Part shown: positions 1-9,177 of the stretch, one piece after another
Layout: each line of letters opens with the position of its first letter
How positions within the stretch are numbered: position 1 is the first letter of the stretch
DNA from: JAJRWS01 sp039831705
GTDB taxonomy: Bacteria; Planctomycetota; Planctomycetia; Pirellulales; Lacipirellulaceae
Assembly (NCBI GenBank): GCA_039831705.1
Contig: JBDOMT010000455.1
Location: forward strand, 1-22,337
Length of the DNA: 22,337 nucleotides
Direction: 5' to 3'
The notes under the pieces: generated by a model
Seen by the model: the letters and a program-made list of their open reading frames with translations, nothing else
Told to the model about the DNA's origin: nothing
The model's database searches: none
Position numbers and translations under genes: made by a program

Positions 1-866
1 TGCTTCCAACTTCTTAAGCCATTGCCTGCGATAAAAAGTTGTTTCCTGCTGACCAACAGGGGCGTGGCTACACGTGAGAAGCCGGCTTGTTGGAGTAACG
101 TGGCCACTTCTCGCAGACGGTACTCTTTGAGGTGTAAGCCACGGGCGGTGGTGCGTGAAGGACAGAAGTCTCCGGTCACATCCATCGGTCGTAGTAGCCA
201 GTTGGGTGTAACCGTTATCAGGATTCCGCCTGGAACAAGTAAGCGGTGAATATAACGAAGGTAGTCGGGGATTTCGTCCGGGCAAATGTGCTCGAAGACA
301 TCGCTCCAATAGATAAGACTGGGCTTGTTGGTAACCGATTGGGGGGACAGGTCGGTCAGGCTTCCCAACAACAACTGGTCGGAAGCGTCATGGCCCAGTA
401 ACTTGAGCGCCTGTTCCCGCATGGTGTGCGAGACTTCGATTCCACTGACATCAAATCCACAAGATCGAATATTCTGCAGCAAGACGCCGCTGCCATAACC
501 AATTTCAAACAGTCTAGGACATTCGATTTGCTGGTCCTTTTGCTCCTGGAGGAGCCTGCTGACGAGTCGTACATCACGTTGGCTTAAGCCCATCACCAAA
601 GGCTGATCCACGGCCCCACTCAAAGCTGACAGGATCGCACAAATGGTATCGTAAGCGTGAGAGATTACCACCGTGCGCGCGGGAGACCCTTTGGGCGCTT
701 GTTGTATTTGCTTAGCAAAAATTTGCTCTTGTTCCCATTGCAGGTGGTGAAGCTGATCTGTCGAGAGTCCCTGAAGCGACTGTTGACTGCCATCCGCCAG
801 CACAATCTGGGGTGATTCTGCCTCAAGAGAATTTTTGGTTGGGTTGGGTGACTCGGTCACTAACAT
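1..866 (-). CDS. SAM-dependent class I methyltransferase, 3' end beyond the window
   Basis: Reading leftward from an ATG at 866, the frame stays open for 288 codons to the left edge, so the gene is partial. It encodes a Rossmann-fold methyltransferase: after an N-terminal extension of about 115 residues with no recognised domain comes the SAM-binding motif EIGYGSG (residues 121-127), then an acidic strand-2 end (GIEVS), then YWSDVFEHI (motif II-like) and LLVPGGILITVTPNW, typical of Methyltransf_11/23-type enzymes. The ATG overlaps the stop of the upstream GT26 gene by 7 nt, which suggests translational coupling in the Wzz-GT4-GT26 operon. A role in methylating a glycan or a glycan-lipid intermediate is inferred only from context. 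The substrate cannot be read from the sequence. Confidence 0.85.
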   Translation of the reverse strand, partial: MLVTESPNPTKNSLEAESPQIVLADGSQQSLQGLSTDQLHHLQWEQEQIFAKQIQQAPKGSPARTVVISHAYDTICAILSALSGAVDQPLVMGLSQRDVRLVSRLLQEQKDQQIECPRLFEIGYGSGVLLQNIRSCGFDVSGIEVSHTMREQALKLLGHDASDQLLLGSLTDLSPQSVTNKPSLIYWSDVFEHICPDEIPDYLRYIHRLLVPGGILITVTPNWLLRPMDVTGDFCPSRTTARGLHLKEYRLREVATLLQQAGFSRVATPLLVSRKQLFIAGNGLRSWK

Positions 867-1642
867 GGTCGTTTCCTGGTGTTATTTTTACCCGTAAGGG
901 TGGAATTTACCAATTGCTTGCTGCAGTGATAAAGGAATCGTGGGTTTTGACGGAGGTAGCGTTTCCACAATCGCAGAGGTTCGCTGGTGAAACGAAAGAG
1001 CCACTCCAGGGACATGCGTTGCATCCAGAGTGGGGCATATTTTTTGTTGCCAGCGACAAAATCCAATGCGGCGCCAACACCTAGCATCACACAGTTGAGC
1101 TGGCTCTTGTGTTCAGCCATCCACGTCTCCTGTTTGGGGCAACCGATACCTACAAACAGAATGTCGATGTTGGAAGCATTTAGTTGAGCGACAACCGCTA
1201 CATTTTCCTGTGGAGTCAAAGGCCGAAAAGGAGGAGAATAGACGTAGTGAACCTGAAGGCCCGGGTAGGCTTTTGAGAGCTTATGGGTGACCTTTTGCAA
1301 AAGGCTAGTCGACTTGCCGCCATAGAAGCCGATCTTTAAGCCTTGTTTCGCGGAAACTTTGCAAAGGGCATTCAACAGATCTTGCCCACGCACCTGCGAG
1401 GCCGTGGAATGACCTAGCAATTTTTGTGCAACAGAAAGAGGTTTGCCATCGGCGACAATTAGATCAGCCTGATTTACGATTTCACGAAAGTCGCGTGAAT
1501 CGTAGGCTTCCATGCACATGTGAACATTGGCAACACAGACATAGGAGCTTGTGTTCTGTGTGGATAAATTAACTACCTGTTGAACAGCATCTGTCAGACT
1601 GCAGACATGCACGTTCATGGTCAGAATGTTCTGTAATTTCAT
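860..1642 (-). CDS. WecG/TagA/CpsF family (GT26) glycosyltransferase
   Basis: A 260-residue protein of normal length for the family, which transfers N-acetylmannosamine or related sugars to a polyprenyl-diphosphate-linked GlcNAc on the inner face of the membrane, an early step in surface-polymer synthesis. The family landmarks appear in order: VANVHM near residue 40, the ADG motif with the probable catalytic Asp65, GQDLL, FYGG, SPPFRPLT, VGIGCPKQE, GVGAALDFVAG and the C-terminal block WMQRMSLEWLFRFTSEP, where TagA-type enzymes have a membrane-contacting appendage. The start ATG overlaps the stop of the upstream GT4 gene as ATGA, and the gene's own stop overlaps the methyltransferase start. 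These overlaps indicate one operon. Family assignment is firm; the exact sugar is not known. Confidence 0.95.
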   Translation of the reverse strand: MKLQNILTMNVHVCSLTDAVQQVVNLSTQNTSSYVCVANVHMCMEAYDSRDFREIVNQADLIVADGKPLSVAQKLLGHSTASQVRGQDLLNALCKVSAKQGLKIGFYGGKSTSLLQKVTHKLSKAYPGLQVHYVYSPPFRPLTPQENVAVVAQLNASNIDILFVGIGCPKQETWMAEHKSQLNCVMLGVGAALDFVAGNKKYAPLWMQRMSLEWLFRFTSEPLRLWKRYLRQNPRFLYHCSKQLVNSTLTGKNNTRKRPC

Positions 1643-2865
1643 GGCGATAGTTGGTTGGTTTGTTGTTTTTCCATTAGAGAATGATAACGACTGAAGATTC
1701 GGCTCAATACTTTTTGCGGCTGAAATTGTTGGACCGTGTGTGAGATGAATTCAGGAGTCATCCATTCCTTCTTTTGTTGGATCCAAGCGGAAACAGTGGC
1801 CGCAAAGTCTGCGGGTTCCCCCTTGGTGACGACCATACCATTCTTCGTGTTTACGATTCTCTTGACCTCGCCTACATCGGTTGAAAAAGAGGGGAGTCCC
1901 GTGGCGATCGCCTCCAGCAATGCAATGGGCATGCCTTCATAGTTGGAGCCCAGCAAAAATCCGTCACAACCCTGAAAGGTGTACGCAATTTGGGGGCGGC
2001 TCTGCAAACCAAGGAAGTGAATGTAGTTGGTCATGCCAAGTTCATGGACTTTCTGCTCGGCAGCCTCGCGCAACACGCCATCTCCAATCAATAGCAAGTG
2101 GTAAGGAGTGGTACCGCCTTCCAAACACTTGATGGCATCGACGAGAAAGCACGGGTCCTTTTGAAAGTCCAGTCGCCCTACAAATGCCAGTAGTTGTGCT
2201 GTAGGGTCGGTAATCTTGAAACGCTCGAAAAGGGACTGTCGCGCAAGGTGTCTCTTTTCGGCGGTTAAGGGAAAAAAGAGTTTGGGGTCATACCAGGTGG
2301 GAGTGAAATGAACGTTGTTTCCAAGATCTGGCAATTGGCGAGTGTAGTACGCGACCGATTCTTCATGAACGCAGTGGATCAAATCAAAACGGTTCATGAA
2401 AAAACGCTCTAACGCATAAAACAGGCTGGGGCAAACGCCCCATCGTATATCACTTTTCACATTCCGTAGGGCCTGGAGATCCTGATGAACAAACAGTGAT
2501 TTAGGTCTGGAGTCTCTCAGGAAGGCGATGACCGGTTCGAATCGGTGGAACTCTAGCAGGTCCCCGTGAATTTCGGATTTGTATTTGAGAATCGATAAAG
2601 TAAATCGAAAAGAAAGGGGAATTTTGGACCGTTTGGAATAGGTGTTCTCATGGAGTACTGGAAAAAAACGAAAGGTTTGACTGCCAGTAACCGGAATGTT
2701 ATGCCATTGGCCTGGAGGGTATTTGTCCTTGTCTGTGGTGACCCCAAATATCTCGTAGCTAAACTCCGCGGGCGAATGGTCAAGTATGCCCTTGATGAAC
2801 GTATCGATTCCCCCCGGGATATTGCCACATGGGTCGGCAGGATAGATAATGGATACGGTGGTCAT
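1639..2865 (-). CDS. GT4 family glycosyltransferase
   Basis: A 408-residue GT-B fold glycosyltransferase. The N-terminal half starts with TTVSIIYPADPCGNIPGGIDTF, whose glycine-rich loop is typical of GT4 acceptor domains. The C-terminal half has the donor-binding region LLAFVGRLDFQKDP, LLLIGDG and the E-x7-E motif EGMPIALLE, as in retaining GT4 enzymes using nucleotide sugars. The ATG at 2865 has AGG about nine bases upstream and begins at the conserved first strand, so it is preferred over an in-frame TTG at 2886 that would add seven residues. It lies 89 nt behind the Wzz-like gene and overlaps the GT26 gene, consistent with stepwise assembly of a lipid-linked repeat unit. Confidence 0.93.
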   Translation of the reverse strand: MTTVSIIYPADPCGNIPGGIDTFIKGILDHSPAEFSYEIFGVTTDKDKYPPGQWHNIPVTGSQTFRFFPVLHENTYSKRSKIPLSFRFTLSILKYKSEIHGDLLEFHRFEPVIAFLRDSRPKSLFVHQDLQALRNVKSDIRWGVCPSLFYALERFFMNRFDLIHCVHEESVAYYTRQLPDLGNNVHFTPTWYDPKLFFPLTAEKRHLARQSLFERFKITDPTAQLLAFVGRLDFQKDPCFLVDAIKCLEGGTTPYHLLLIGDGVLREAAEQKVHELGMTNYIHFLGLQSRPQIAYTFQGCDGFLLGSNYEGMPIALLEAIATGLPSFSTDVGEVKRIVNTKNGMVVTKGEPADFAATVSAWIQQKKEWMTPEFISHTVQQFQPQKVLSRIFSRYHSLMEKQQTNQLSP

Positions 2866-2935
2866 AGAAAACCTGAATGAGAACAATATTTCTATTAACG
2901 TTTATTCGTGGCTCCTTACTCAGTACTTGGCGCGG

Positions 2936-2963
2936 TACGACTAAGAGGCTACGACTAAGAAGC
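2936..2963 (-). repeat. 14-bp tandem duplication overlapping the Wzz-like gene stop codon
   Basis: On the minus strand two adjacent 14-mers, GCTTCTTAGTCGTA and GCCTCTTAGTCGTA, match at 13 of 14 positions. The first contains the TAG stop codon of the chain-length gene (2957-2955), so the second copy carries the same TAG word downstream. Confidence 0.85.
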
Positions 2964-4481
2964 CACCGTCTGTTCGGTTGTGTTCCCAACTCCTTCTCCA
3001 TGCGGCATTCCTGCGTAGAGTGAACTAACCGTAGTGGTCAAATTTATGGGGGCGTTAGCATGTGCAGTAGCAGCGACATGCGATTGCTGACCGGGAGAGA
3101 AGGGCACGGTTGGTTGGTTAGTCGATGCGATTGACGCTGATTGATTCAAAGTGCCCGGCGCTGGTCCAATAGACATAAACAAGTATCCCAGGCCGATCAT
3201 CAGTCCTCCTATCATTCCCGTTAGAATCACGATGCTCCTGCTTAGTCCTGTTGGGCGACTTCCCGTTTCAGGCTTGTCGACGCGCGCGAGAAGACTTGCA
3301 CTGTGCACTGCGGCTTGGCTGGCCCGCACTTCACTAAGTCTTCCCCGTGTTCGTTCTAGTACGGCACGACTACTGGCAACCGCTGCGATTCGGTTGGAGT
3401 AGCCAGCTCGGTGTTCTGCTAATTGGCCTAGCCGCACTTCCACATGATTGAGCTGCTCTAAGTTTTCCAGGTAACGTTCATTGGCTAATTGGAGTTCTGC
3501 CTCTGCAGCCTGAACGGCATTCTGTAATTCGTCGTGAAGATCTTCACGAATGCTTTCTTCGGCCTTGATCGCTGCCTGTACATAAGGGTGGTTGTTGGAG
3601 CGTGAACCACTCAACCGGGCCGTACGGAGTTGGGCGTCTACCAAGCCGTCTTTCAAACGTCTTAATGCGGGCTGTGAATTGAGCAGGCTGCTTGGCATGG
3701 CAACCAATTGGCCCGGTTTTTGTTCTGCCGAGATGAGCATGTCTAACAATTGTTCCGCCTCTTGTAGACGAGTTTTTGCCTGTCGATGTTCGCCTTCCAG
3801 CTGGACAAGTTGTTGACGTAAATCACTCTGTCCGCTGAATGCCGAGTGCAACGTTCTTAATTCACCCAGGTCTGCTCCCAATTTGCCTTCGAACTCAACC
3901 AATCGTTGAGTTGCTTCGTCATGAGCCTTTGCAGACAGTTCGGCTTGCTTCTCTAGTTCGGTTATTAAACTTTGGGCTTGCAGATCGCGTAGCTGTCCAA
4001 GTTGGAATTCCACTTGATCACACAAAGCGATCATCAAGCGTATTGCCCGTGTCGGACTGGGGTCTTCTACGATCATGTAGAACATTTCCGTCTTGCCAAA
4101 TTCCGCCCCATTGGGAGGTCGGAGATCCTGGTGATCACGAAAATTTTCAATCTCTTTGACCGTGGGGTCGCGATTGTCATTTGCACTTTTTAGGGTGGCT
4201 GTTACGACTTGTCGGCTTTTTGATAACTCTAAGATGGTTTCTTGCAGAGTTCGTAGTTCTTCTGGATTGGCAAATTTGCCTGGCTGATTGGCTTCCGAGT
4301 GCCTGGCCTCTTGGCGGACAACCAGAACCTGCTTTGCTTCCCAATATTGAGTCGCGCTGATTGCATACACGAATGCAATAGCCGTACAGGCCAACGTCGG
4401 AATTAACCAGCGTCTGCGATGATGAATGAGCAGTTGTACGATATCCAAGGAAGGCGGTGCATGAGCCTGACGTGAATGCAT
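2955..4481 (-). CDS. Wzz/GumC-like polysaccharide chain-length determinant (no kinase domain)
   Basis: A 508-residue polysaccharide co-polymerase-like inner-membrane protein. A first membrane segment lies near residues 25-45 (WLIPTLACTAIAFVYAIS), followed by about 370 residues of periplasmic region rich in Leu/Glu/Gln/Arg heptads (long coiled coils) and a second membrane segment near residues 415-440 (IVILTGMIGGLMIGLGYLF). This is the topology of Wzz/GumC proteins that set chain length in Wzx/Wzy-type export. The roughly 70-residue Ser/Thr/Asn/Pro-rich tail after the second segment has no Walker motifs, so the tyrosine-kinase half found in some relatives is absent. The ATG at 4481 has GGA about nine bases upstream. 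It is the first gene of the leftward operon. Confidence 0.9.
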   Translation of the reverse strand: MHSRQAHAPPSLDIVQLLIHHRRRWLIPTLACTAIAFVYAISATQYWEAKQVLVVRQEARHSEANQPGKFANPEELRTLQETILELSKSRQVVTATLKSANDNRDPTVKEIENFRDHQDLRPPNGAEFGKTEMFYMIVEDPSPTRAIRLMIALCDQVEFQLGQLRDLQAQSLITELEKQAELSAKAHDEATQRLVEFEGKLGADLGELRTLHSAFSGQSDLRQQLVQLEGEHRQAKTRLQEAEQLLDMLISAEQKPGQLVAMPSSLLNSQPALRRLKDGLVDAQLRTARLSGSRSNNHPYVQAAIKAEESIREDLHDELQNAVQAAEAELQLANERYLENLEQLNHVEVRLGQLAEHRAGYSNRIAAVASSRAVLERTRGRLSEVRASQAAVHSASLLARVDKPETGSRPTGLSRSIVILTGMIGGLMIGLGYLFMSIGPAPGTLNQSASIASTNQPTVPFSPGQQSHVAATAHANAPINLTTTVSSLYAGMPHGEGVGNTTEQTVAS

Positions 4482-4782
4482 GACGATTTCCAGCTATTGT
4501 TGTATGTCCTATGTTTCCTGGGTCCCTGTTCGGTGGGGACTTCAGTTTCAATAAGTACAGTTCCTTACTGGAGAGTAGCTCATGACTTGCCTGTCAGGAT
4601 GAAAATGCTCGTGACTCACACACAGCGTGTTGCAATAAGGCAACATGTTGAAAAATTGCCATGATCGGTGCGCCTTAATGAAACAGTTTTCACAGAATCC
4701 ACTCCTGCAAGCAGGTTCTAGCCTATGGTTAACAGAGTCACGGCCATGAAAACGCTCTTTGCAATCCACAGGCAATCTCAAG
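4482..4782. promoter_or_regulatory. Divergent intergenic region with two small perfect inverted repeats
   Basis: This 301-bp gap separates the divergent Wzz-like and acetyltransferase genes and must hold promoters for both. Two perfect short inverted repeats are visible: TGTTGC-aataag-GCAACA at 4628-4645 and CCTGC-aa-GCAGG at 4704-4715. Either could be a protein-binding site or a small RNA hairpin. I could not identify a convincing -35/-10 or -24/-12 pair on either strand. Confidence 0.4.
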
Positions 4783-6125
<1,343 letters not shown>

Positions 6126-6132
6126 ATCGTAT

Positions 6133-6408
6133 CAAACCAATTATCCAATATTCGGCGACAGCCCCCCAGTAAAACAAATCTTTTCAGCACATTGCCTACG
6201 ACACAAACGCATTTCCTAAACAAGAATTTTCTTAGACATCTGAAAAGTTTGGTTTACGAAATATTAGAAACAAACCAATTATCCAATATCCGGCGACAGC
6301 CCCCCAGGAAAACAAATCTTTTCAGCACTTTGCCTATGACATAAACGCATTTCCTACACAAGAACCTTCACAGACATCTGAAAAGTTTGGTTTACGAGAT
6401 ATTTAAGA
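6133..6408 (+). repeat. Two tandem copies of a 138-bp sequence
   Basis: Copy 1 is 6133-6270 and copy 2 is 6271-6408, in exact register with no indels and about 90% identity by eye. Each unit begins CAAACCAATTATCCAATAT and ends in GGTTTACGA(A/G)ATATT. Inside each unit CTTTTCAG is followed about 45 nt later by its reverse complement CTGAAAAG, so each could fold. Copy 2 ends two bases before the probable start codon of the deacetylase gene. With the heptamer array, the whole gap between the two genes is repetitive DNA. Confidence 0.97.
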
Positions 6409-6410
6409 TA

Positions 6411-7268
6411 ATGCTTAGCACCTGCAAAAGCCAATTACTTGGAATGTACTACCTGGCGACGCTTCCGCAACGCCAGCGTGCTGCTGCGCGCCGCTGCCAT
6501 CAGTCGCAGGTGCCAGTCATGGCGCTTTTTTATCATCGTGTGGCGGATACGTATCCAAATGACTGGACCATATCCACCGACAGATTTTGTAAGCAAATTC
6601 GATGGTTGCAACGCCGGTTTGAGATTGTCTCGTTGGAAACGGCACAGCAACGGATCGATGCGGGGGTCAATGATCGTCCTACGGTGTGCATTACTTTTGA
6701 CGATGGTTATGCGGATAACTGTGAGATGGCAATCCCCTGGCTCATCGAACAGGGGATTCCCTTTACTTACTTTATCTCCACCTACTATATGCAACGCGGT
6801 GAACCCTTTCCGCATGACTTAGCGAATGGACAACGCCTGCTTCCCAACTCGATAGGCCAATTGCAAAACATGGCTGCGGCCGGTGTTGAAATTGGTGCCC
6901 ATACACGTACACATGCAGATTTGGGAGCCATCCACTGTGAGAAAAAGTTGCGTGAAGAAATCATAGCATCTAAGGAGGATCTGGAAGATTCTCTGGGGCA
7001 GTCTGTACGCTACTTTGCTTTTCCATATGGTATGCCAAAAAACTTGTCGACTGCCGCCTTTCGCATTGCCTACGAAGCACCATTTTTAGGAGTCTGCACA
7101 GCTTTTGGCGGTTACAACGCGCCGGCTGGCGATTCTTTTCATCTGCGACGCATTCATGGTTACCCCGAGTGGTCGCGATTTTGTAATTGGCTCACGATGG
7201 ACCCACGTAAGTTACATACGGGAGATCTATTTCATCCTGGTAACTACCGCAATTCAAAGGACTCATAA
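6411..7268 (+). CDS. NodB-type polysaccharide deacetylase (CE4 fold)
   Basis: A 285-residue metal-dependent deacetylase that removes N- or O-acetyl groups from sugars in a glycan. The NodB domain is clear: ALFYHRV near residue 40, the catalytic motif TFDDGYADN (residues 95-103, Asp97 base and Asp98 metal ligand), the zinc-binding pair HTRTH (His164, His168), and the later motif RYFAFPYG. No clear signal peptide is seen, although residues 5-20 are mildly hydrophobic. The ATG at 6411 is chosen; an in-frame TTG at 6387 lies inside the upstream 138-bp repeat. There is no strong Shine-Dalgarno. It is followed 23 nt later by the flippase gene, and it sits next to an acetyltransferase, as in many exopolysaccharide loci. 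Confidence 0.93.
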   Translation: MLSTCKSQLLGMYYLATLPQRQRAAARRCHQSQVPVMALFYHRVADTYPNDWTISTDRFCKQIRWLQRRFEIVSLETAQQRIDAGVNDRPTVCITFDDGYADNCEMAIPWLIEQGIPFTYFISTYYMQRGEPFPHDLANGQRLLPNSIGQLQNMAAAGVEIGAHTRTHADLGAIHCEKKLREEIIASKEDLEDSLGQSVRYFAFPYGMPKNLSTAAFRIAYEAPFLGVCTAFGGYNAPAGDSFHLRRIHGYPEWSRFCNWLTMDPRKLHTGDLFHPGNYRNSKDS

Positions 7269-7291
7269 GCATTAGCGCAGCTCAATCAAAT

Positions 7292-8812
7292 TTGAAACGG
7301 CCGGGTGAAAATTCCCGGTTGCGCAGTGACACCCTGGCGGCCAGTGTGGTAATTCTCATGCTGGTAACGGTAGTTCAACGAAGTGTTGGCTTTGGTCGGG
7401 GAGTGCTATTTTGTCGGTGGATGTCGCCCGAAACGCTGGGCCAGTGGGAGATGGCGTATAGTTTTTTGATGTTGGCGGCCCCTCTGGCTGTGCTGGGAGT
7501 GCCTGGCTCATTTGGTCGCTATGTGGAACACTATCGACAGCGGGGCCAACTGCGGACCTTCCTGCATCGAACCTCAATTTGGACGGCCACTTGTTGCTTT
7601 CTAGCCATTGGTATCATCATTGGTTTTGCGCCTCAATTCTCACAGTTGATTTTCGGTCGAGAAGACAGGGCGACGTTGATGATTGGCATTAGCCTTTGTC
7701 TGGCAGCGATCATTCTCCATCATATGTTGGCCTCATTGTTTACTGCACTGAGGATGGTCCGTGTCGTTTCGGCCATGAGTTTTGCCAATAGTTTGTTGTT
7801 TGCACTGCTGTCGTTGAGCTTGCTGTGGTGGATTCCCCGGATCTCGAGCTTGTTGATTGGCTATGGGATGGCATGTCTATTGGCATCTTTGGGGGCTCTG
7901 TTCTGGACCTTGCCGGGATTCAAACAAATCGAAGCACCGCAGGAAAATCTTGCCCAATACGAATTTTGGAACAAGATGCTGCGGTTTGCCTTTTTTGTGT
8001 GGGTCAGTAACTTTTTGGCCCACCTATTTGGCATCGTCGATCGATACATGATTGTGCACTACGGCGGCCTCACACCTGAAGAGGCGATGCAGCAGGTAGG
8101 ATATTACCACAGTAGTCGTCTGGTGCCCCTGCTAATGGTTTCCTTTGCTGATATGTTAAGCAGTCTATCCTTACCGCACCTCAGCCACGATTGGGAAGCT
8201 GGTCTTCGAGATAAAGTGGTGCAGCGGTTGAATTTTACTCTGAAGCTTACCTGTTTGGGCATGCTGGCCTTTGGGGTGTGCGTTCTGCTGTTTTCGCCCC
8301 TCCTGTTTCATGTGATTTTGCAAGGCAAGTATGACCATGGGATGGCCGTACTCCCCTGGACCTTGGCTGCGTGTGCCTGGTATGGCATCTACGCTGTAGC
8401 TCATAATTACCTGTGGTGTGCCGAGAAAACTAAACTGGCAACCTTGCCACTGGCCATAGCGTTGGTCGTGAACATCCTGCTTAACTTGGCACTGTTGCCG
8501 AAATGGGGATTGTTGGGTGCCGTGGTCGCAACGGCCATTTCGAGTCTCCTTTGTATTATGTTTACACTCTTGCTGAGCCGCCTGCATGGAATGTCGATCG
8601 CCAGAGGTACTTTGTTGTTGGGATTGGCTCCGGTTGCTTTAGGATTGGGCCTACTTCCGGCGCTGGTCACCTTCGTGCTGATGCTTGGTTTGTCACTTGG
8701 AACCACCTTGGTTTTCGATAGTCAAGAAAAGCAAGAGATCAGCCAGCTCGTGGTCCGTAAATTGTCTAAGTGGTGGCCATCCCGAGGAAGACCATTAGTG
8801 AAGAATGCATGA
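7292..8812 (+). CDS. Wzx-like oligosaccharide flippase (MOP superfamily)
   Basis: About 506 residues and almost entirely hydrophobic, with about 12-14 predicted membrane segments and short basic loops. This matches PST/Wzx-type flippases of the MOP superfamily, which move undecaprenyl-diphosphate-linked repeat units across the inner membrane. Near the N-terminus, the sequence FGRGVLFCRWMSPETLGQWEMAYSF resembles the start of this family (R.lg...lG...). The start is uncertain: the first plausible codon is TTG at 7292, with no good Shine-Dalgarno and no ATG nearby; the frame is open further upstream. The TGA stop opens a 14-bp-period duplication. The family is assigned from topology and context rather than catalytic residues. 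Confidence 0.88.
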   Translation: MKRPGENSRLRSDTLAASVVILMLVTVVQRSVGFGRGVLFCRWMSPETLGQWEMAYSFLMLAAPLAVLGVPGSFGRYVEHYRQRGQLRTFLHRTSIWTATCCFLAIGIIIGFAPQFSQLIFGREDRATLMIGISLCLAAIILHHMLASLFTALRMVRVVSAMSFANSLLFALLSLSLLWWIPRISSLLIGYGMACLLASLGALFWTLPGFKQIEAPQENLAQYEFWNKMLRFAFFVWVSNFLAHLFGIVDRYMIVHYGGLTPEEAMQQVGYYHSSRLVPLLMVSFADMLSSLSLPHLSHDWEAGLRDKVVQRLNFTLKLTCLGMLAFGVCVLLFSPLLFHVILQGKYDHGMAVLPWTLAACAWYGIYAVAHNYLWCAEKTKLATLPLAIALVVNILLNLALLPKWGLLGAVVATAISSLLCIMFTLLLSRLHGMSIARGTLLLGLAPVALGLGLLPALVTFVLMLGLSLGTTLVFDSQEKQEISQLVVRKLSKWWPSRGRPLVKNA

Positions 8813-8833
8813 ATTTTGATCTTTGAATTTTGA
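8810..8833 (+). repeat. 14-bp-period direct repeat starting at the flippase stop codon
   Basis: The 10-mer TGAATTTTGA occurs at 8810-8819 and again at 8824-8833, a period of 14. The first TGA of the first copy is the flippase stop codon. Only 10 of the 14 positions are conserved, so this is a weaker case than the heptamer arrays. Confidence 0.6.
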
Positions 8834-8956
8834 CAAATCTCTTAGGAATATACGATGCAGGAAGATGAAGCAAAATGATGGGATTCAATATTCTGGGGTG
8901 ACACTGACACTGATCCGTAGAGCGGCTCTTTGGCGAGAGACACATGTTCGTAGTAG

Positions 8957-9020
8957 TGTCGGTGTGCGCAGTACAGGAGGAGATTGAGGTTGCTGACCTC
9001 TTGTGCTGCGCACACCGACA
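8957..9020. other. Long near-perfect inverted repeat (24-bp arms) between flippase and GT4 genes
   Basis: The left arm at 8957-8980 begins TGTCGGTGTGCGCAG and the right arm at 8997-9020 ends CTGCGCACACCGACA. The arms pair at 22 of 24 positions around a 16-nt loop. It lies in a 365-bp gap (8813-9177) that otherwise holds no recognised gene. CTGTCGGTG recurs at 9067. There is no T-run after either arm, so a simple intrinsic terminator is unlikely. A palindromic interspersed element or an mRNA structure in the leader of the next gene fits better. Confidence 0.9.
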
Positions 9021-9177
9021 ATCGTTCGAATGAGTTTGCTCACTAGCAATGTCCATTCCGAACGACTGTCGGTGCCACCCGCAATGGGCAGTGTGCAGTG
9101 AATTGAAAATGAAAAATGCCGGCGTTAATCAAGGGCAAATTTTCACTTTTTTACTGAACCCAGACACCCGACTACTT

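Noticed and set aside
812..1084. Rightward 90-codon frame
   Set aside because: It is antisense to the GT26 and methyltransferase genes, which carry clear motifs.
8829..8856. TTGACA with TACGAT as a promoter for the second GT4 gene
   Set aside because: The spacing is only 15 bp, the -10 is poor, and the TTGACA is part of the flippase-stop repeat.
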